From positions 372,001-436,000 of the forward strand of contig NZ_CP101137.1 of the NCBI RefSeq assembly GCF_028473745.1: DNA of 64,000 nucleotides, read 5' to 3'. The position numbers were made by a program, and so were the translations under genes. The notes beneath the pieces were generated by a model. It did not search any database. It was not told the origin of the DNA and saw only the letters and a program-made list of their open reading frames with translations. Below are positions 51,485 through 60,865 of this stretch, one piece after another (the stretch's first letter is position 1; the number at the start of each line of letters is the position of its first letter). Source of the stretch: Streptomyces sp. M92. Its GTDB lineage: Bacteria; Actinomycetota; Actinomycetes; Streptomycetales; Streptomycetaceae.

Positions 51485-52669
51485 GTGACCACCGCCCAAA
51501 CCCAGGAGCTCGACGTACAGCCGACGCCCCTCGCCCTGCTGCTGCTCGGCCGTGAGGCCGACCCGACGAGCGAGCGCGGCGTGGACTGCCCCGGCGACCT
51601 GCCCTCGCCCTCCGACCCGGACCTGGTCGCGCGTGCCCGCGCGGCCAAGGAGAAGCTCGGGGACAAGGTCTTCGTGCTCGGTCACCACTACCAGCGCGAC
51701 GAGGTCATCCAGTTCGCGGACGTCACGGGGGACTCCTTCAAGCTGGCCCGGGACGCGGCCGCGCGTCCGGAGGCCGAGTACATCGTCTTCTGCGGTGTGC
51801 ACTTCATGGCGGAGTCGGCCGACATCCTGACCTCGGACGACCAGAAGGTGGTCCTGCCCGACCTGGCCGCCGGCTGCTCCATGGCGGACATGGCGACGGC
51901 CGAGCAGGTCGCCGAGTGCTGGGACGTGCTGACCGAGGCCGGCATCGCCGAGCAGGTCGTGCCCGTCTCGTACATGAACTCCTCCGCGGACATCAAGGCG
52001 TTCACCGGTAAGCACGGCGGCACCATCTGCACCTCGTCCAACGCCAAGCGCGCCCTGGACTGGGCGTTCGAGCAGGGCGAGAAGGTGCTGTTCCTGCCCG
52101 ACCAGCACCTGGGCCGCAACACCGCGGTGCGGGACATGGGCATGTCGCTGGACGACTGCGTCGTCTACAACCCGCACCGGCCGAACGGCGGGCTGACGGC
52201 GGAGGAGCTGCGCGGCGCGAAGATGATCCTGTGGCGCGGGCACTGCTCGGTGCACGGCCGCTTCAGCCTCGACTCGGTCAACGACGTGCGTGCGCGCATA
52301 CCGGGCGTGAACGTCCTGGTGCACCCCGAGTGCAAGCACGAGGTCGTCGCGGCGGCGGACTACGTCGGCTCGACCGAGTACATCATCAAGGCCCTGGAGG
52401 CGGCGCCGGCCGGTTCCAAGTGGGCGATCGGCACCGAGCTGAACCTGGTCCGCCGGCTGGCGAACCGTTTCGCCGCGGAGGACAAGGAGATCGTCTTCCT
52501 CGACAAGACGGTCTGCTTCTGCTCGACGATGAACCGCATCGACCTCCCGCACCTGGTCTGGGCGCTGGAGTCGCTGGCCGAGGGCACCCTGGTCAACCGC
52601 ATCGAGGTGGACAAGGAGACGGAGGCGTTCGCGAAGCTGGCGCTGGAGCGGATGCTGGCGCTGCCGTAA
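51485..52669 (+). CDS. nadA: Quinolinate synthase
   Basis: 394 residues, a long-form NadA. Makes quinolinate from iminoaspartate and dihydroxyacetone phosphate with a [4Fe-4S] cluster. GHHYQRDEVIQFAD near residue 60 and the cluster cysteines in FCGVHFMAES, VHPECKHEV and DKTVCFCSTMNRI. GTG at 51485 has AAAGGG 8 bases upstream; the GTG at 51476 would overlap that site. nadB and nadC are not in this window. First step of de novo NAD synthesis after NadB. Confidence 0.96.
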   Translation: MTTAQTQELDVQPTPLALLLLGREADPTSERGVDCPGDLPSPSDPDLVARARAAKEKLGDKVFVLGHHYQRDEVIQFADVTGDSFKLARDAAARPEAEYIVFCGVHFMAESADILTSDDQKVVLPDLAAGCSMADMATAEQVAECWDVLTEAGIAEQVVPVSYMNSSADIKAFTGKHGGTICTSSNAKRALDWAFEQGEKVLFLPDQHLGRNTAVRDMGMSLDDCVVYNPHRPNGGLTAEELRGAKMILWRGHCSVHGRFSLDSVNDVRARIPGVNVLVHPECKHEVVAAADYVGSTEYIIKALEAAPAGSKWAIGTELNLVRRLANRFAAEDKEIVFLDKTVCFCSTMNRIDLPHLVWALESLAEGTLVNRIEVDKETEAFAKLALERMLALP

Positions 52670-52775
52670 CCCGGTCGGTCCGGGCGAGCGGGCGGGCGAA
52701 AGCCCGCGGTCGCGCTGTCAGTGCGCTGCCGTAGGCTTCCCGCCGCCCGCACACCGACTGGGAGGATCCAGAGCT

Positions 52776-54290
52776 TTGACCGGCCTGCCCGCTTTCCCCC
52801 TGCCCTTCGACTCGACCCGCTCCATACGGTCCGACAAGCCCCGGACGCTGCGGGAACTGGAGATGATCCGGTGCAGCGCCCACATCCGGTCGAAGCCGGG
52901 GTGGTCCGACAAGATGAACGACCCCGACATCGTCGCCAGGTGGACGCGGGAGGCGACGGCCCAGGGCCTGACCGAGGCGCAGGTCCGTTACGTGCTCGCC
53001 GAACTCGCGCACTACGCCGCGCTGCGGGACGACCGGACCGGCGTCGAGGTGTCCGCCGTCGACGGTGTGTGGCAGTCGGACACACTGATCGACGACGGGC
53101 TCCGCTCCCGGCTGGCCGAGGCGGTCCGGGTCCTGGAGGAGGTCCCCGAGGAAGAGCGGGACTGGCACCCCGGGTCCGGCGGCCAGGTACTGGACCTGGT
53201 CCATCCCTCCCTCTTCTGCCTGGTCCGGGGGGTGAGCGGCGAGCCCGAGCGGGCCTGGCGGAACCCGACGGACCGCTACTCGAAGTACGAGTTCTCGGAG
53301 AAGTTCCAGTGGCTGCCCACGGACGTGGACGTCAGCCACGACGGCGACGTCAGCTTCCGTTCGTACGTCAACAACGTCCACCCCGAGGACCACCGCGAAC
53401 TGGCGTCCGTCCTGCCCGACCTGTTCGCGCGCATGCGCCCGCTGCTGGAGAACGTACTCACCGACCTGCGCCATCCGCGTCCCCTGCGGATCGAGGCCGA
53501 TCCCTACGGGTGGTACGACGAGTCGCAGGAGCCGGAGGAACCGGAGGAGGACTCCTTCAGCGACGAGGCGGCCTACGAGGAGGCCATGGAGGCCTGGGAG
53601 GAGGCCAGCGACGACTGGTGGGAGAACCGCCGTCCGACCGTCCCGGACGCCCCGGAGTTCACCGCGCCCGAGGTGCCCGGCGAGTCGGCACGCGTCGACC
53701 TGCGCGGCCGCCGGCTCCAGGTCGTCGTCAAGCTCGCCACCATCCACCTCACCCCGGACCGGCCCGAGTACGCCGGCGGCTCCTGGCACGTCGAGGGCAT
53801 GCTGAACGAGCGGATCGTCTCGACCGGCATCTACTACTGGGACAGCGAGAACATCACCGAGAGCCGGCTGAGCTTCCGCACGGCGCTCGACGACCCGCAC
53901 TACGAGCAGAACGACGACAACGGCATGCGCGACGTCTACGGCCTGGAGAACGAGGACGCGCTGAACCAGGTGCTGGGGTCGGCGTCGACCCCGGCGGGCC
54001 GCTGCCTGGCGTTCCCGAACGTCCTGCAGCACCGCGTCGGTGAGTTCCGCCTCGCGGACCCCACCCGCCCGGGCCACCGCAAGATCCTGGCGTTCTTCCT
54101 GATCGACCCGTCGGAGCGGATCGTCTCGACCTCCGACGTGCCGCCGCAGCAGCCCTGGGCCGACACCTCGACCATGACGCTCGAAGAGGCCAGGGGCCAC
54201 CGCGAAGAGCTCATGAGGGAGCGCAAGTTCTTCGTCGACGAGCACAACGAGCAGGTCTACGAGCGGGAGTTCTCCCTCTGCGAGCACTGA
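52776..54290 (+). CDS. DUF4246 family protein, possible 2-oxoglutarate/Fe(II) oxygenase
   Basis: 504 residues. Recognised as DUF4246 from the overall plan: MIRCSAHIRSKPGWSDKM near the N-terminus, LVHPSLFCLVRG, FQWLPTDVDVS, then WHVEGMLNERIVSTGIYYWDSENI and LQHRVGEFRLADPTRPGHRKILAFFLIDP. The pattern H-x-E, a later H and an R resembles the Fe(II) and 2-oxoglutarate residues of dioxygenases; this is inference. TTG start at 52776 with GGAGG 10 bases upstream. No membrane segment. Substrate unknown; family is best known in fungi. Confidence 0.78.
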   Translation: MTGLPAFPLPFDSTRSIRSDKPRTLRELEMIRCSAHIRSKPGWSDKMNDPDIVARWTREATAQGLTEAQVRYVLAELAHYAALRDDRTGVEVSAVDGVWQSDTLIDDGLRSRLAEAVRVLEEVPEEERDWHPGSGGQVLDLVHPSLFCLVRGVSGEPERAWRNPTDRYSKYEFSEKFQWLPTDVDVSHDGDVSFRSYVNNVHPEDHRELASVLPDLFARMRPLLENVLTDLRHPRPLRIEADPYGWYDESQEPEEPEEDSFSDEAAYEEAMEAWEEASDDWWENRRPTVPDAPEFTAPEVPGESARVDLRGRRLQVVVKLATIHLTPDRPEYAGGSWHVEGMLNERIVSTGIYYWDSENITESRLSFRTALDDPHYEQNDDNGMRDVYGLENEDALNQVLGSASTPAGRCLAFPNVLQHRVGEFRLADPTRPGHRKILAFFLIDPSERIVSTSDVPPQQPWADTSTMTLEEARGHREELMRERKFFVDEHNEQVYEREFSLCEH

Positions 54291-54311
54291 GGGTCGCACG
54301 GCGGGGTCCGG

Positions 54312-55115
54312 TCAGCCGGCCTCCCGGTAGCTCATGAACCAGTGGGTGTCGAAATAGCGGGCCATCGTGTACGGGTGGCGGGGGTCGACGAGGACGCGGC
54401 AGACGAACTCCGCGGCCCCGCAGTCGAAGACGAGGTCCTCGCCGTCGAAGGAGCGGACCAGGACGGGCCAGCCGTCGGGGTCGTCGCCGTCGGCCCTCCA
54501 GCCGTACCGGTCCTCGTGCTCGGTGCCCGCCCAGACGAGTGGACCGCCGTCCCCGCGGTCCGCCCACGGCTCCTGGAAGAGGCCCAGATACGCGTCGAAG
54601 GCACCGTCGCCGAACGTCTCGACCATGCGCTTGTAGTCGGCCGGCAGCGCGGTGCCCAGGCGGGACTCGGTCTCCGTCCAGTCCGTGTCCGGTCGCCGGG
54701 CGGGCCGGGTCCAGCCGGTGATCGCCGCCAGCCGCTCCACCCAGTCGACGTCCTCGCCCGGAGCGACGGCCAAGGGCTGCGGCACCCGCCGGCGGGCGAC
54801 CGCCAGCACCGGCCGCTCGACCCCCTCGGCGTCCCGCGCCGTACCCGCCCCGACCCACTGGTCGCCGTACGCCCACGCCCGTATCGTCATCGCCCGCCCC
54901 TCGAAGGGGACGAGGAGTGCCGCGCCCGACGACTCGTCGACCGTCGGATCGGTGAAGCCGTCGAGGACGAGGGTGCGCGGGGCCCCGAACCGGTCGCCGA
55001 GGAGGTCGGTCAGGTCCTGGGGGTCGACTTCGTCCGGCAGGCGGAGGTGCCTGGGCCCCGGGCCGAGCCGGGCCAGCAGGTCGTTGACGGTCGCTTGCGT
55101 GAGCTCCATGGCCAT
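54312..55115 (-). CDS. SMI1/KNR4-like protein
   Basis: 267 residues. The N-terminal 130 residues are of unknown fold. The C-terminal half (about 140-260) has the SMI1/KNR4 pattern: WTETESRLGTALPADYKRMVETFGDGAFDAYLGLF and WPVLVRSFDGEDLVFDCGAAEF. In bacteria such proteins often act as immunity proteins to toxins, but no toxin gene lies beside it, so that role is unproved. ATG at 55115 or 55109; no clear ribosome binding site. Ends 22 bases from the convergent DUF4246 gene. Confidence 0.78.
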   Translation of the reverse strand: MAMELTQATVNDLLARLGPGPRHLRLPDEVDPQDLTDLLGDRFGAPRTLVLDGFTDPTVDESSGAALLVPFEGRAMTIRAWAYGDQWVGAGTARDAEGVERPVLAVARRRVPQPLAVAPGEDVDWVERLAAITGWTRPARRPDTDWTETESRLGTALPADYKRMVETFGDGAFDAYLGLFQEPWADRGDGGPLVWAGTEHEDRYGWRADGDDPDGWPVLVRSFDGEDLVFDCGAAEFVCRVLVDPRHPYTMARYFDTHWFMSYREAG

Positions 55116-55142
55116 CAGTGAAGCGCACGGCACTGACAAACC

Positions 55143-55175
55143 GGGCGCCCCCGTGGTGACTCCACGGGGGCGCCC
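55143..55175 (-). terminator. Terminator after the RND efflux gene
   Basis: GGGCGCCCCCGTGG (55143-55156), loop TGACT, CCACGGGGGCGCCC (55162-55175): a perfect 14-base-pair stem. It follows the RND gene stop by 20 bases on the minus strand. Confidence 0.9.
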
Positions 55176-55195
55176 CTTGGCCGTACCGGCGGGTG

Positions 55196-58100
55196 TCAGA
55201 CCTGGGCCGGCTCCGGTTCCTCCGAGGGCTTCGGCTGCTCGGGCAGGCCCTTCTTGGCCGCCCGCTTCTTCGCGCGCCGCTCCTTGCGGAGCTCCAGCAT
55301 CGCGTAGAGCGTCGGGACGAGGAGCAGCGTCAGCAGCGTCGAGGTGATCAGACCGCCGATCACCACCACCGCCAGCGGCTGGGCGATGAAGCCGCCCTCG
55401 CCGGTGACGCCCAGCGCCATCGGGAGGAGGGCGAAGATCGTCGCCAGGGCCGTCATGAGGATCGGGCGCAGACGGTGCCGGCCACCCTCGATCACGGCCT
55501 CCACGACGCCGTAGCCCTGCCTCCGGTACTGGTTGATCAGGTCGATCAGCACGATCGCGTTGGTGACCACGATGCCGATCAGCATCAGCATGCCGATCAT
55601 CGCCGGAACGCCCATCGGGGTGCCGGTGGCGAGCAGCAGGCCGATCGCGCCGGTCGCCGCGAACGGGATGGACACCAGCAGGATCAGCGGCTGGGCCAGC
55701 GACCGGAAGGTGCCCACCAGCAGCATGAACACGATCGCGATCGCCGCGAGCATGGCCAGGCCCAGGTTGACGAACGCCTCGTCCTGGTCGGCGGTGACGC
55801 CGCCGATCTCTGCCGTGGCCCCGGCCGGCAGGTCCAGCGCGTTGATCTTCGACTGGAGTTCCGTGCCCACCGCGCCGGTGTTGTCGCCGGTCGGCTTGGC
55901 GGTGATGGTCGCCGCGCGCTGACCGTCGATGCGGGTCATCGACACCGGTCCGTCCACCAGCCGCACGGTGGCGATGTCACCGAGCTTGACCGGGCCCAGG
56001 TTCAGGGCCTTCAGCTCAGCCATCGTCGTGACCGGCCGGCCGGAGCGGATCACGACGTCGCGCTCGGTGTCGTCCAGGGTCGCCTTGGCGGCCGGGGTGC
56101 CGCGCACCGCCTGGGCGACGGCCGCGCCGAGCGTCTGGTCGTCGAAGCCGGCCTCGGCGGCACGCGCGTCGGCCTTGACCGAGATGCGCGGCACGCTCTG
56201 CGCCAGGTCGCTGGTGACGTCGGTGACGTCGTCGAGCCCGGCGACGGTCTTGCGGACCTCCTCGGACGCCTCGCGCAGCACCTGCGCGTCGGCCGCCTTC
56301 ACGACGACGCTCAGGTCCTGGGAGGCGAAGCCGTCACCGGCGGCGACCGTGGTGGTGCCGATGCCGTCGAGCTTCGCGAGCCCGTCCTCGATGTGGTCCT
56401 GGACGTCCTCGGAGTCGGCCGAGTCCTCCAGCATGATCTGGTACGAGGCCTGGTTGGTGTCCGTGCCGCCGCCGAAGGCGGCCATGAAGCCGGACGAGCC
56501 GACGGTGACCTGGAAGTCCTTGACGCCCTCGGTGTCGCCGAGCAGCTTCTCGACCTTCTCGGCCTGCGCGTTCGTCGCGCCCAGGCTGGTGCCGGGCTTC
56601 AGCTCCTGCTTGATGCTGAGGACCTTCTGCTCGCCCTGGTCGAAGAAGTTGGTCTTCAGCAGCGGCGCCATGCCGAACGTGCCGAGCAGCACGACGACCG
56701 CGATGGCCACGCTGGTGACGCGGCGGCGGGTGGCGAAGCGCAGGACGGGGACGTAGAAGCGCTGGAGGCGGCTCCCGGCCTCCTTCTCCTCGGCCAGGCG
56801 GCGGGCCTCGGCCGCGTCGTCGGGGGTGCCCTTCGGCGGGCGCAGGAACCAGTACGACAGCACCGGGACGACCGTGAGCGACACCAGCAGGGAGGCGAGC
56901 AGCGCCGCGGTGACGGTCAGGCTGAAGGAGCCGAACAGCTCGCCCACCATGCCGCCGACCAGGCCGATCGGCAGGAAGACGGCGACCGTGGTGAGCGTGG
57001 AGGAGGTGACCGCTCCGGCGACCTCGCGGACCGCCTTGAGGATGGCCTCCTGGCGCTCCTCGCCGTAGCCGAGGTGCCGCTTGATGTTCTCCAGGACCAC
57101 GATCGAGTCGTCGACGACCCGGCCGATGGCGATGGTGAGCGCGCCCAGCGTCAGCATGTTCAGCGACAGGTCGCGGGTCCACAGCACGATCAGCGCGAGC
57201 ACCACCGACAGCGGGATGGAGACCGCGGTGACCAGGGTGGAGCGGACGGACGCCAGGAAGACCAGGATGATCACGACGGCGAAGACCAGGCCGAGGGCGC
57301 CCTCGGTGGTCAGGCCCTCGATGGCCTTGGAGACCGCCGGGCCCTGGTCGCTGACGACGGTGAGCGTCGCGCCGGAACCGAGCTGCTCGCGCAGTTCGGG
57401 GAGCTTGTCCTCGACGGCGTCGGAGATGGCGACCGCGCTGCCGTCGTGGTCCATGGTGACGGCGACGGCGAGGCTCGGTTCGCCGTTGGTGCGGGTGAGG
57501 GAGTCGGCCCTGGCCTCCTCCTCCTCGACGGTGGCGACGTCGGCGAGGCGGACGGGCTTGTCGACGCCCTCGCCGGTGACCATGAGGTCCTGGATCTGCT
57601 TCAGCGAGGTGTAGCCGCCGCCGACCTGGACGGTGCGGTTGGCGCCGGCCTCGTCGAAGGAGCCCGCCGGGACGGTCGCGCCGCCGGCCTGGAGGGACTG
57701 GGCGAGGGCCTGCGGGGTGACGCCGGCCTTCGCGAGCTTCGCCGGGTCCGGGGTGACGGTGACCTGGACGTCGCGGACGCCGTCGACCATCACCTGGGCG
57801 ACGCCGTCGATGTCCTTCAGTTCGGTGACGACCGTCTTGTCCAGCTGGTCGGCCAGGGCCTGCTGGTCCTTGTCCGAGGTGACGGCGAGGACGACGGTCG
57901 GGATGTCGTCCGTCGAGCCGGAGACGACCTGCGGGTCCACGTCGTCCGGGAGCTGGGCGCGGGCCCGGTTGACGGCCTGCTGGACGTCGGCGACGAGCTG
58001 CTGGGTGCCGTTGCCGTAGTCGAAGGACGCCATGATGACGGCGTTGCCCTCACTGGCCGTCGAGGTGATGCCCGAGATCCCGTCGACCGCTTCGAGACTG

Positions 58101-58309
58101 TCCTCGATCGGCTCGACGACCTGCTTCTCGACCACGTCCGGCGAGGCGCCCCGGTACGGCGCGAGCACGGAGACCATGGGCAGTTCGATGGTGGGCAGCA
58201 GCTGCTGCTTGAGCTGGGGGACGGCGATCGCGCCGAAGACGAGCGCGACGATCGACATCAGGCCTATCAGGGCCCGTTGTGCGAGGCTGAATCTCGACAG
58301 CCAGGACAT
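55196..58309 (-). CDS. RND-family efflux transporter (AcrB/HAE1-like)
   Basis: 1037 residues, 12 membrane helices with two large outer loops (about 35-330 and 550-840), as in AcrB/MdtB. Proton-driven export. The fourth helix has LIVLWTRDLSLNMLTLGALTIAIGRVVDDSIVVLENI with the paired Asp of the proton relay. The C-terminus is a short charged tail (KERRAKKRAAKKG). No membrane-fusion or outer-membrane partner lies nearby, as usual in Gram-positives. ATG at 58309; weak ribosome binding site. Same strand as the two-component pair upstream, 156 bases away. Confidence 0.93.
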   Translation of the reverse strand: MSWLSRFSLAQRALIGLMSIVALVFGAIAVPQLKQQLLPTIELPMVSVLAPYRGASPDVVEKQVVEPIEDSLEAVDGISGITSTASEGNAVIMASFDYGNGTQQLVADVQQAVNRARAQLPDDVDPQVVSGSTDDIPTVVLAVTSDKDQQALADQLDKTVVTELKDIDGVAQVMVDGVRDVQVTVTPDPAKLAKAGVTPQALAQSLQAGGATVPAGSFDEAGANRTVQVGGGYTSLKQIQDLMVTGEGVDKPVRLADVATVEEEEARADSLTRTNGEPSLAVAVTMDHDGSAVAISDAVEDKLPELREQLGSGATLTVVSDQGPAVSKAIEGLTTEGALGLVFAVVIILVFLASVRSTLVTAVSIPLSVVLALIVLWTRDLSLNMLTLGALTIAIGRVVDDSIVVLENIKRHLGYGEERQEAILKAVREVAGAVTSSTLTTVAVFLPIGLVGGMVGELFGSFSLTVTAALLASLLVSLTVVPVLSYWFLRPPKGTPDDAAEARRLAEEKEAGSRLQRFYVPVLRFATRRRVTSVAIAVVVLLGTFGMAPLLKTNFFDQGEQKVLSIKQELKPGTSLGATNAQAEKVEKLLGDTEGVKDFQVTVGSSGFMAAFGGGTDTNQASYQIMLEDSADSEDVQDHIEDGLAKLDGIGTTTVAAGDGFASQDLSVVVKAADAQVLREASEEVRKTVAGLDDVTDVTSDLAQSVPRISVKADARAAEAGFDDQTLGAAVAQAVRGTPAAKATLDDTERDVVIRSGRPVTTMAELKALNLGPVKLGDIATVRLVDGPVSMTRIDGQRAATITAKPTGDNTGAVGTELQSKINALDLPAGATAEIGGVTADQDEAFVNLGLAMLAAIAIVFMLLVGTFRSLAQPLILLVSIPFAATGAIGLLLATGTPMGVPAMIGMLMLIGIVVTNAIVLIDLINQYRRQGYGVVEAVIEGGRHRLRPILMTALATIFALLPMALGVTGEGGFIAQPLAVVVIGGLITSTLLTLLLVPTLYAMLELRKERRAKKRAAKKGLPEQPKPSEEPEPAQV

Positions 58310-58465
58310 GGATCAGGGTCTCTCTTCTGTGGCCGAGCGGAGGGGGCGGGGCACATCGGTACGCCCACACCGACACCCTGGTCCACGAGTGATCCCGGTT
58401 CCCTAGGCCCCAGGTCCATTTCCTTGTCCCGCGCCTACTCCGGCCGCAGTACGCCCGGCTCCGGG

Positions 58466-59152
58466 TCACTCCACCCTTGGACGTACCAGCCCGGACTCGT
58501 AGGCGGTGACGACGAGCTGGGCGCGGTCGCGGGCGCCCAGCTTGGCCATCGCCCGGTTCACGTGCGTCTTCACGGTGAGCGGGCTGACCTCCAGCCGCTC
58601 GGCGATCTCGTCGTTGGACAGTCCCCCGGCGACCTGGACCAGCACCTCGCGCTCGCGCACGGTCAGCGACTCCAGCCGCTCGGCGCGGGCCGGGTCGCGC
58701 TCCGCGCCGTCCCCGGTGCCCTCCTGGGCGAGGAAGCGGGCGATCAGTCCCTTGGTGGCGGTCGGCGACAGCAGCGCCTCGCCGCCGGCCGCGACCCGGA
58801 TCGCGCTGAGCAGCTCGTCGGGTTCGGAGCCCTTGCCGAGGAAGCCGGAGGCGCCCGCGCGCAGCGACTGCACCACGTAGTCGTCGACCTCGAAGGTGGT
58901 CAGTATGACCACGCGGACGTGGGCGAGGGACGGGTCGGCGCTGATCATGCGGGTGGCCGCCAGGCCGTCCGTGCCGGGCATCCGGATGTCCATCAGCACC
59001 ACGTCGGCCCGCCGTTCGGCGGCCAGCCGGGCCGCCTCCGCGCCGTCGGACGCCTCCCCCACCACCTCCATGTCGGGCTCGGAGTCGACCAGCACCCTGA
59101 AGGCGCTGCGCAGCAGTGCCTGGTCGTCGGCGAGCAGGACACGGATCGTCAT
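58466..59152 (-). CDS. NarL/FixJ-family response regulator
   Basis: 228 residues. Receiver domain 1-120 with phosphoacceptor Asp in VVLMDIRMPG and the DD of LLADDQALLR. LuxR-type helix-turn-helix (LTVREREVLVQVAGGLSNDEIAERLEVSPLTVKTHVNRAMAKLG). ATG at 59152 overlaps the kinase stop by 4 bases. Likely controls the RND gene next to it; inference from position. Confidence 0.92.
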   Translation of the reverse strand: MTIRVLLADDQALLRSAFRVLVDSEPDMEVVGEASDGAEAARLAAERRADVVLMDIRMPGTDGLAATRMISADPSLAHVRVVILTTFEVDDYVVQSLRAGASGFLGKGSEPDELLSAIRVAAGGEALLSPTATKGLIARFLAQEGTGDGAERDPARAERLESLTVREREVLVQVAGGLSNDEIAERLEVSPLTVKTHVNRAMAKLGARDRAQLVVTAYESGLVRPRVE

Positions 59153-60390
59153 GCGGGGTCCTTTGCTGCATCGGTGGCGGCGTCGGTGCGGTTCCTGACC
59201 GGAAGGATCGCATGGACGCGGAAACCGCCCCCGTACCGGGGACCGGTGGTGAGGGTGCCGCGCACGGCGGTGACGCGCTCGCGCATACCGAGCAGGCCGT
59301 GCCCGCCGCCGACCGGCGCGGCGGTCTCGGCGGTACTGCCGCCGGTCCCGTCGTCGAGCACCGTGACCTCGATGTCCGTTCCCACCCGCACGACGCTGAC
59401 CTCGGCCTTCGCCCGCGTCCCCGCGTGCTTCTGCACGTTGGTCAGCGCCTCCTGGATGATGCGGTACGCGGCCAGGTCGACCGCGGCGGGCAGGTCGGTG
59501 CCCTGGTCGGTGCGGGCCACCTCCACGTGCAGTCCGGCGTGGTGGAAGGTGGCGACGAGTTCGTCGAGGCGGTCCAGGCCGGGGGCGGGCTCGGTCGGAG
59601 CCTCCGGGTCGCCGGACTGGCGGAGCAGGCCGACGGTGGCGCGCAGCTCGTCGAGTGCGGAGCGGCTGGCCGTCCGTACGTGGGCCAGGGCCTCCTTGGC
59701 CTGGTCGGGCCGTTTGTCCATGACGTGCGCGGCGACCCCGGCCTGCACGTTGACCAGGGCGATGTGGTGGGCGACCACGTCGTGCAGGTCGCGGGCGATG
59801 CGCAGCCGCTCCTCGGCGACCCGGCGGCGGGCCTCCTCCTCCCGGGTGCGCTCGGCCTTCTCGGCCCGGTCCCGGATGGCCTGGACGAAGGCGCGCCGGC
59901 TGCGGACCGCGTCCCCGGCGCTGGCACCGATGCCGGTCCAGGCGAAGACGGCGAGGTTCTCCTGCGCGTACCAGGGCAGCGGTCCGGCCAGCATGGCGGC
60001 GCCGGTCAGCACGGTCATGGTGAGCAGGCCGACCCGCCACGTGGTGGGGCGGTCGGTGGAGGCGGCGACCGTGAAGAGCGCGAGCACGGCGGACATGACG
60101 ACGGGGGCGCGGGGGTCGCCGGTGACGCTCTCGACCACGGAGACGCAGCCGGTGACCGCGAGGACCACCAGCGGGGCCCGGCGCCGGAAGACCAGCGCGG
60201 CGGCACCGACGGCCATGAGGACGAGGCTGAGCACGTCGGGGGTGCGCAGGGCCCAGCTGACGCCCTCGGGCCCGTGGGGGTCCACGAAGGAGCCGGCGAC
60301 CATGCACACCAGGACGGCCGCCGCGAGGGCGGCGTCCAGTGCGGAAGGGTGGGCGCCGAGGGTGCAGCGGGCGCGGGCGAGGGGGCGCAT
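59149..60390 (-). CDS. Sensor histidine kinase, NarL-type partner
   Basis: 413 residues. Four to five membrane helices in the first 160 residues with little outside the membrane, so a membrane- or lipid-stress signal is likely. HisKA_3 with RIARDLHDVVAHHIALV (phosphoacceptor His), then HATPase_c with EALTNVQKHAG and DDGTGG. ATG at 60390 has no ribosome binding site and TACCGT lies 8 bases upstream (minus strand), so a leaderless start is possible. Stop overlaps the regulator ATG. Confidence 0.92.
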   Translation of the reverse strand: MRPLARARCTLGAHPSALDAALAAAVLVCMVAGSFVDPHGPEGVSWALRTPDVLSLVLMAVGAAALVFRRRAPLVVLAVTGCVSVVESVTGDPRAPVVMSAVLALFTVAASTDRPTTWRVGLLTMTVLTGAAMLAGPLPWYAQENLAVFAWTGIGASAGDAVRSRRAFVQAIRDRAEKAERTREEEARRRVAEERLRIARDLHDVVAHHIALVNVQAGVAAHVMDKRPDQAKEALAHVRTASRSALDELRATVGLLRQSGDPEAPTEPAPGLDRLDELVATFHHAGLHVEVARTDQGTDLPAAVDLAAYRIIQEALTNVQKHAGTRAKAEVSVVRVGTDIEVTVLDDGTGGSTAETAAPVGGGHGLLGMRERVTAVRGTLTTGPRYGGGFRVHAILPVRNRTDAATDAAKDPA

Positions 60391-60452
60391 GGTTTTTTAC
60401 GGTAGCCGGAGTGGGCGCGTCTTATGAGTGGGCCTGCGTGAGTGGGCGACTG

Positions 60453-60543
60453 CTGGGGGCGGCACCCCCCCAGGCCCACGCTTCGGCCCGGACGGCCTCG
60501 TCCTCGAACTCCCCCACTCTCGGCTTCGCTCGAGCGGGGCCCC
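60453..60543. repeat. Paired short G/C palindromes (dispersed family, copy iv)
   Basis: CTGGGGG (60453-60459) faces CCCCCCCAG (60465-60473), and 36 bases on CTCCCCCACTCTCGGCTTCG followed by CTCGAGCGGGGCCCC (to 60543) forms a second unit. The GCTTCGCT piece is the reverse complement of AGCGAAGC seen next to the copy in fadD. It lies between the kinase and PspA-partner genes. Confidence 0.65.
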
Positions 60544-60560
60544 AGGACGGGCTGGAAAAC

Positions 60561-60845
60561 CTACGCGCCGTCCGGAATGAGACCGTCGTCGCTCAGCAGC
60601 TCGCGGACCTCCTCCAGGGTCGCGTCCGGGGACGGGAGGATGAGGTCGGACGGCTCCAGGAAGTCGTCCGGGACGGGCTCCCCCAGCTCCCGCACCTTGG
60701 CCAGGAGGGCCTGGAGGGTCGCGCGGAAACCGGGGCCGTCGCCGCCCTCCATCTCGGCCTGGAGTTCGTCGTCCAGCTTGTTCAGCTCGGCGAGCCGGCC
60801 GTCGGCCAGCGTCAGCTGTCCCTCCCCCATGATCCGTACGATCAT
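60561..60845 (-). CDS. PspA-associated protein (PspAA domain)
   Basis: 94 residues: MIVRIMGEGQLTLADGRLAELNKLDDELQAEME then a helical middle and an EPSDLILPSPDATLEEVRELLSDDGLIP tail, the PspAA domain. In actinobacteria this partner follows pspA. ATG at 60845 has GGAGG 5 bases upstream. It lies 20 bases after pspA on the same strand, so the two form an operon in membrane-stress protection. Confidence 0.9.
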   Translation of the reverse strand: MIVRIMGEGQLTLADGRLAELNKLDDELQAEMEGGDGPGFRATLQALLAKVRELGEPVPDDFLEPSDLILPSPDATLEEVRELLSDDGLIPDGA

Positions 60846-60865
60846 GTCGCCCTCCTAGGCGTGGC

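Noticed and set aside
54312..55115. SMI1/KNR4 protein as immunity gene of a toxin system
   Set aside because: No polymorphic toxin or secretion gene lies beside it; the DUF4246 neighbour is not a toxin family.
55193..60427. Open frame of over 1700 codons on the plus strand opposite the RND and two-component genes
   Set aside because: It is the mirror of high-GC coding on the other strand (His/Asp/Arg/Gly-rich, no domain, no ribosome binding site); the minus-strand genes have full families and motifs.
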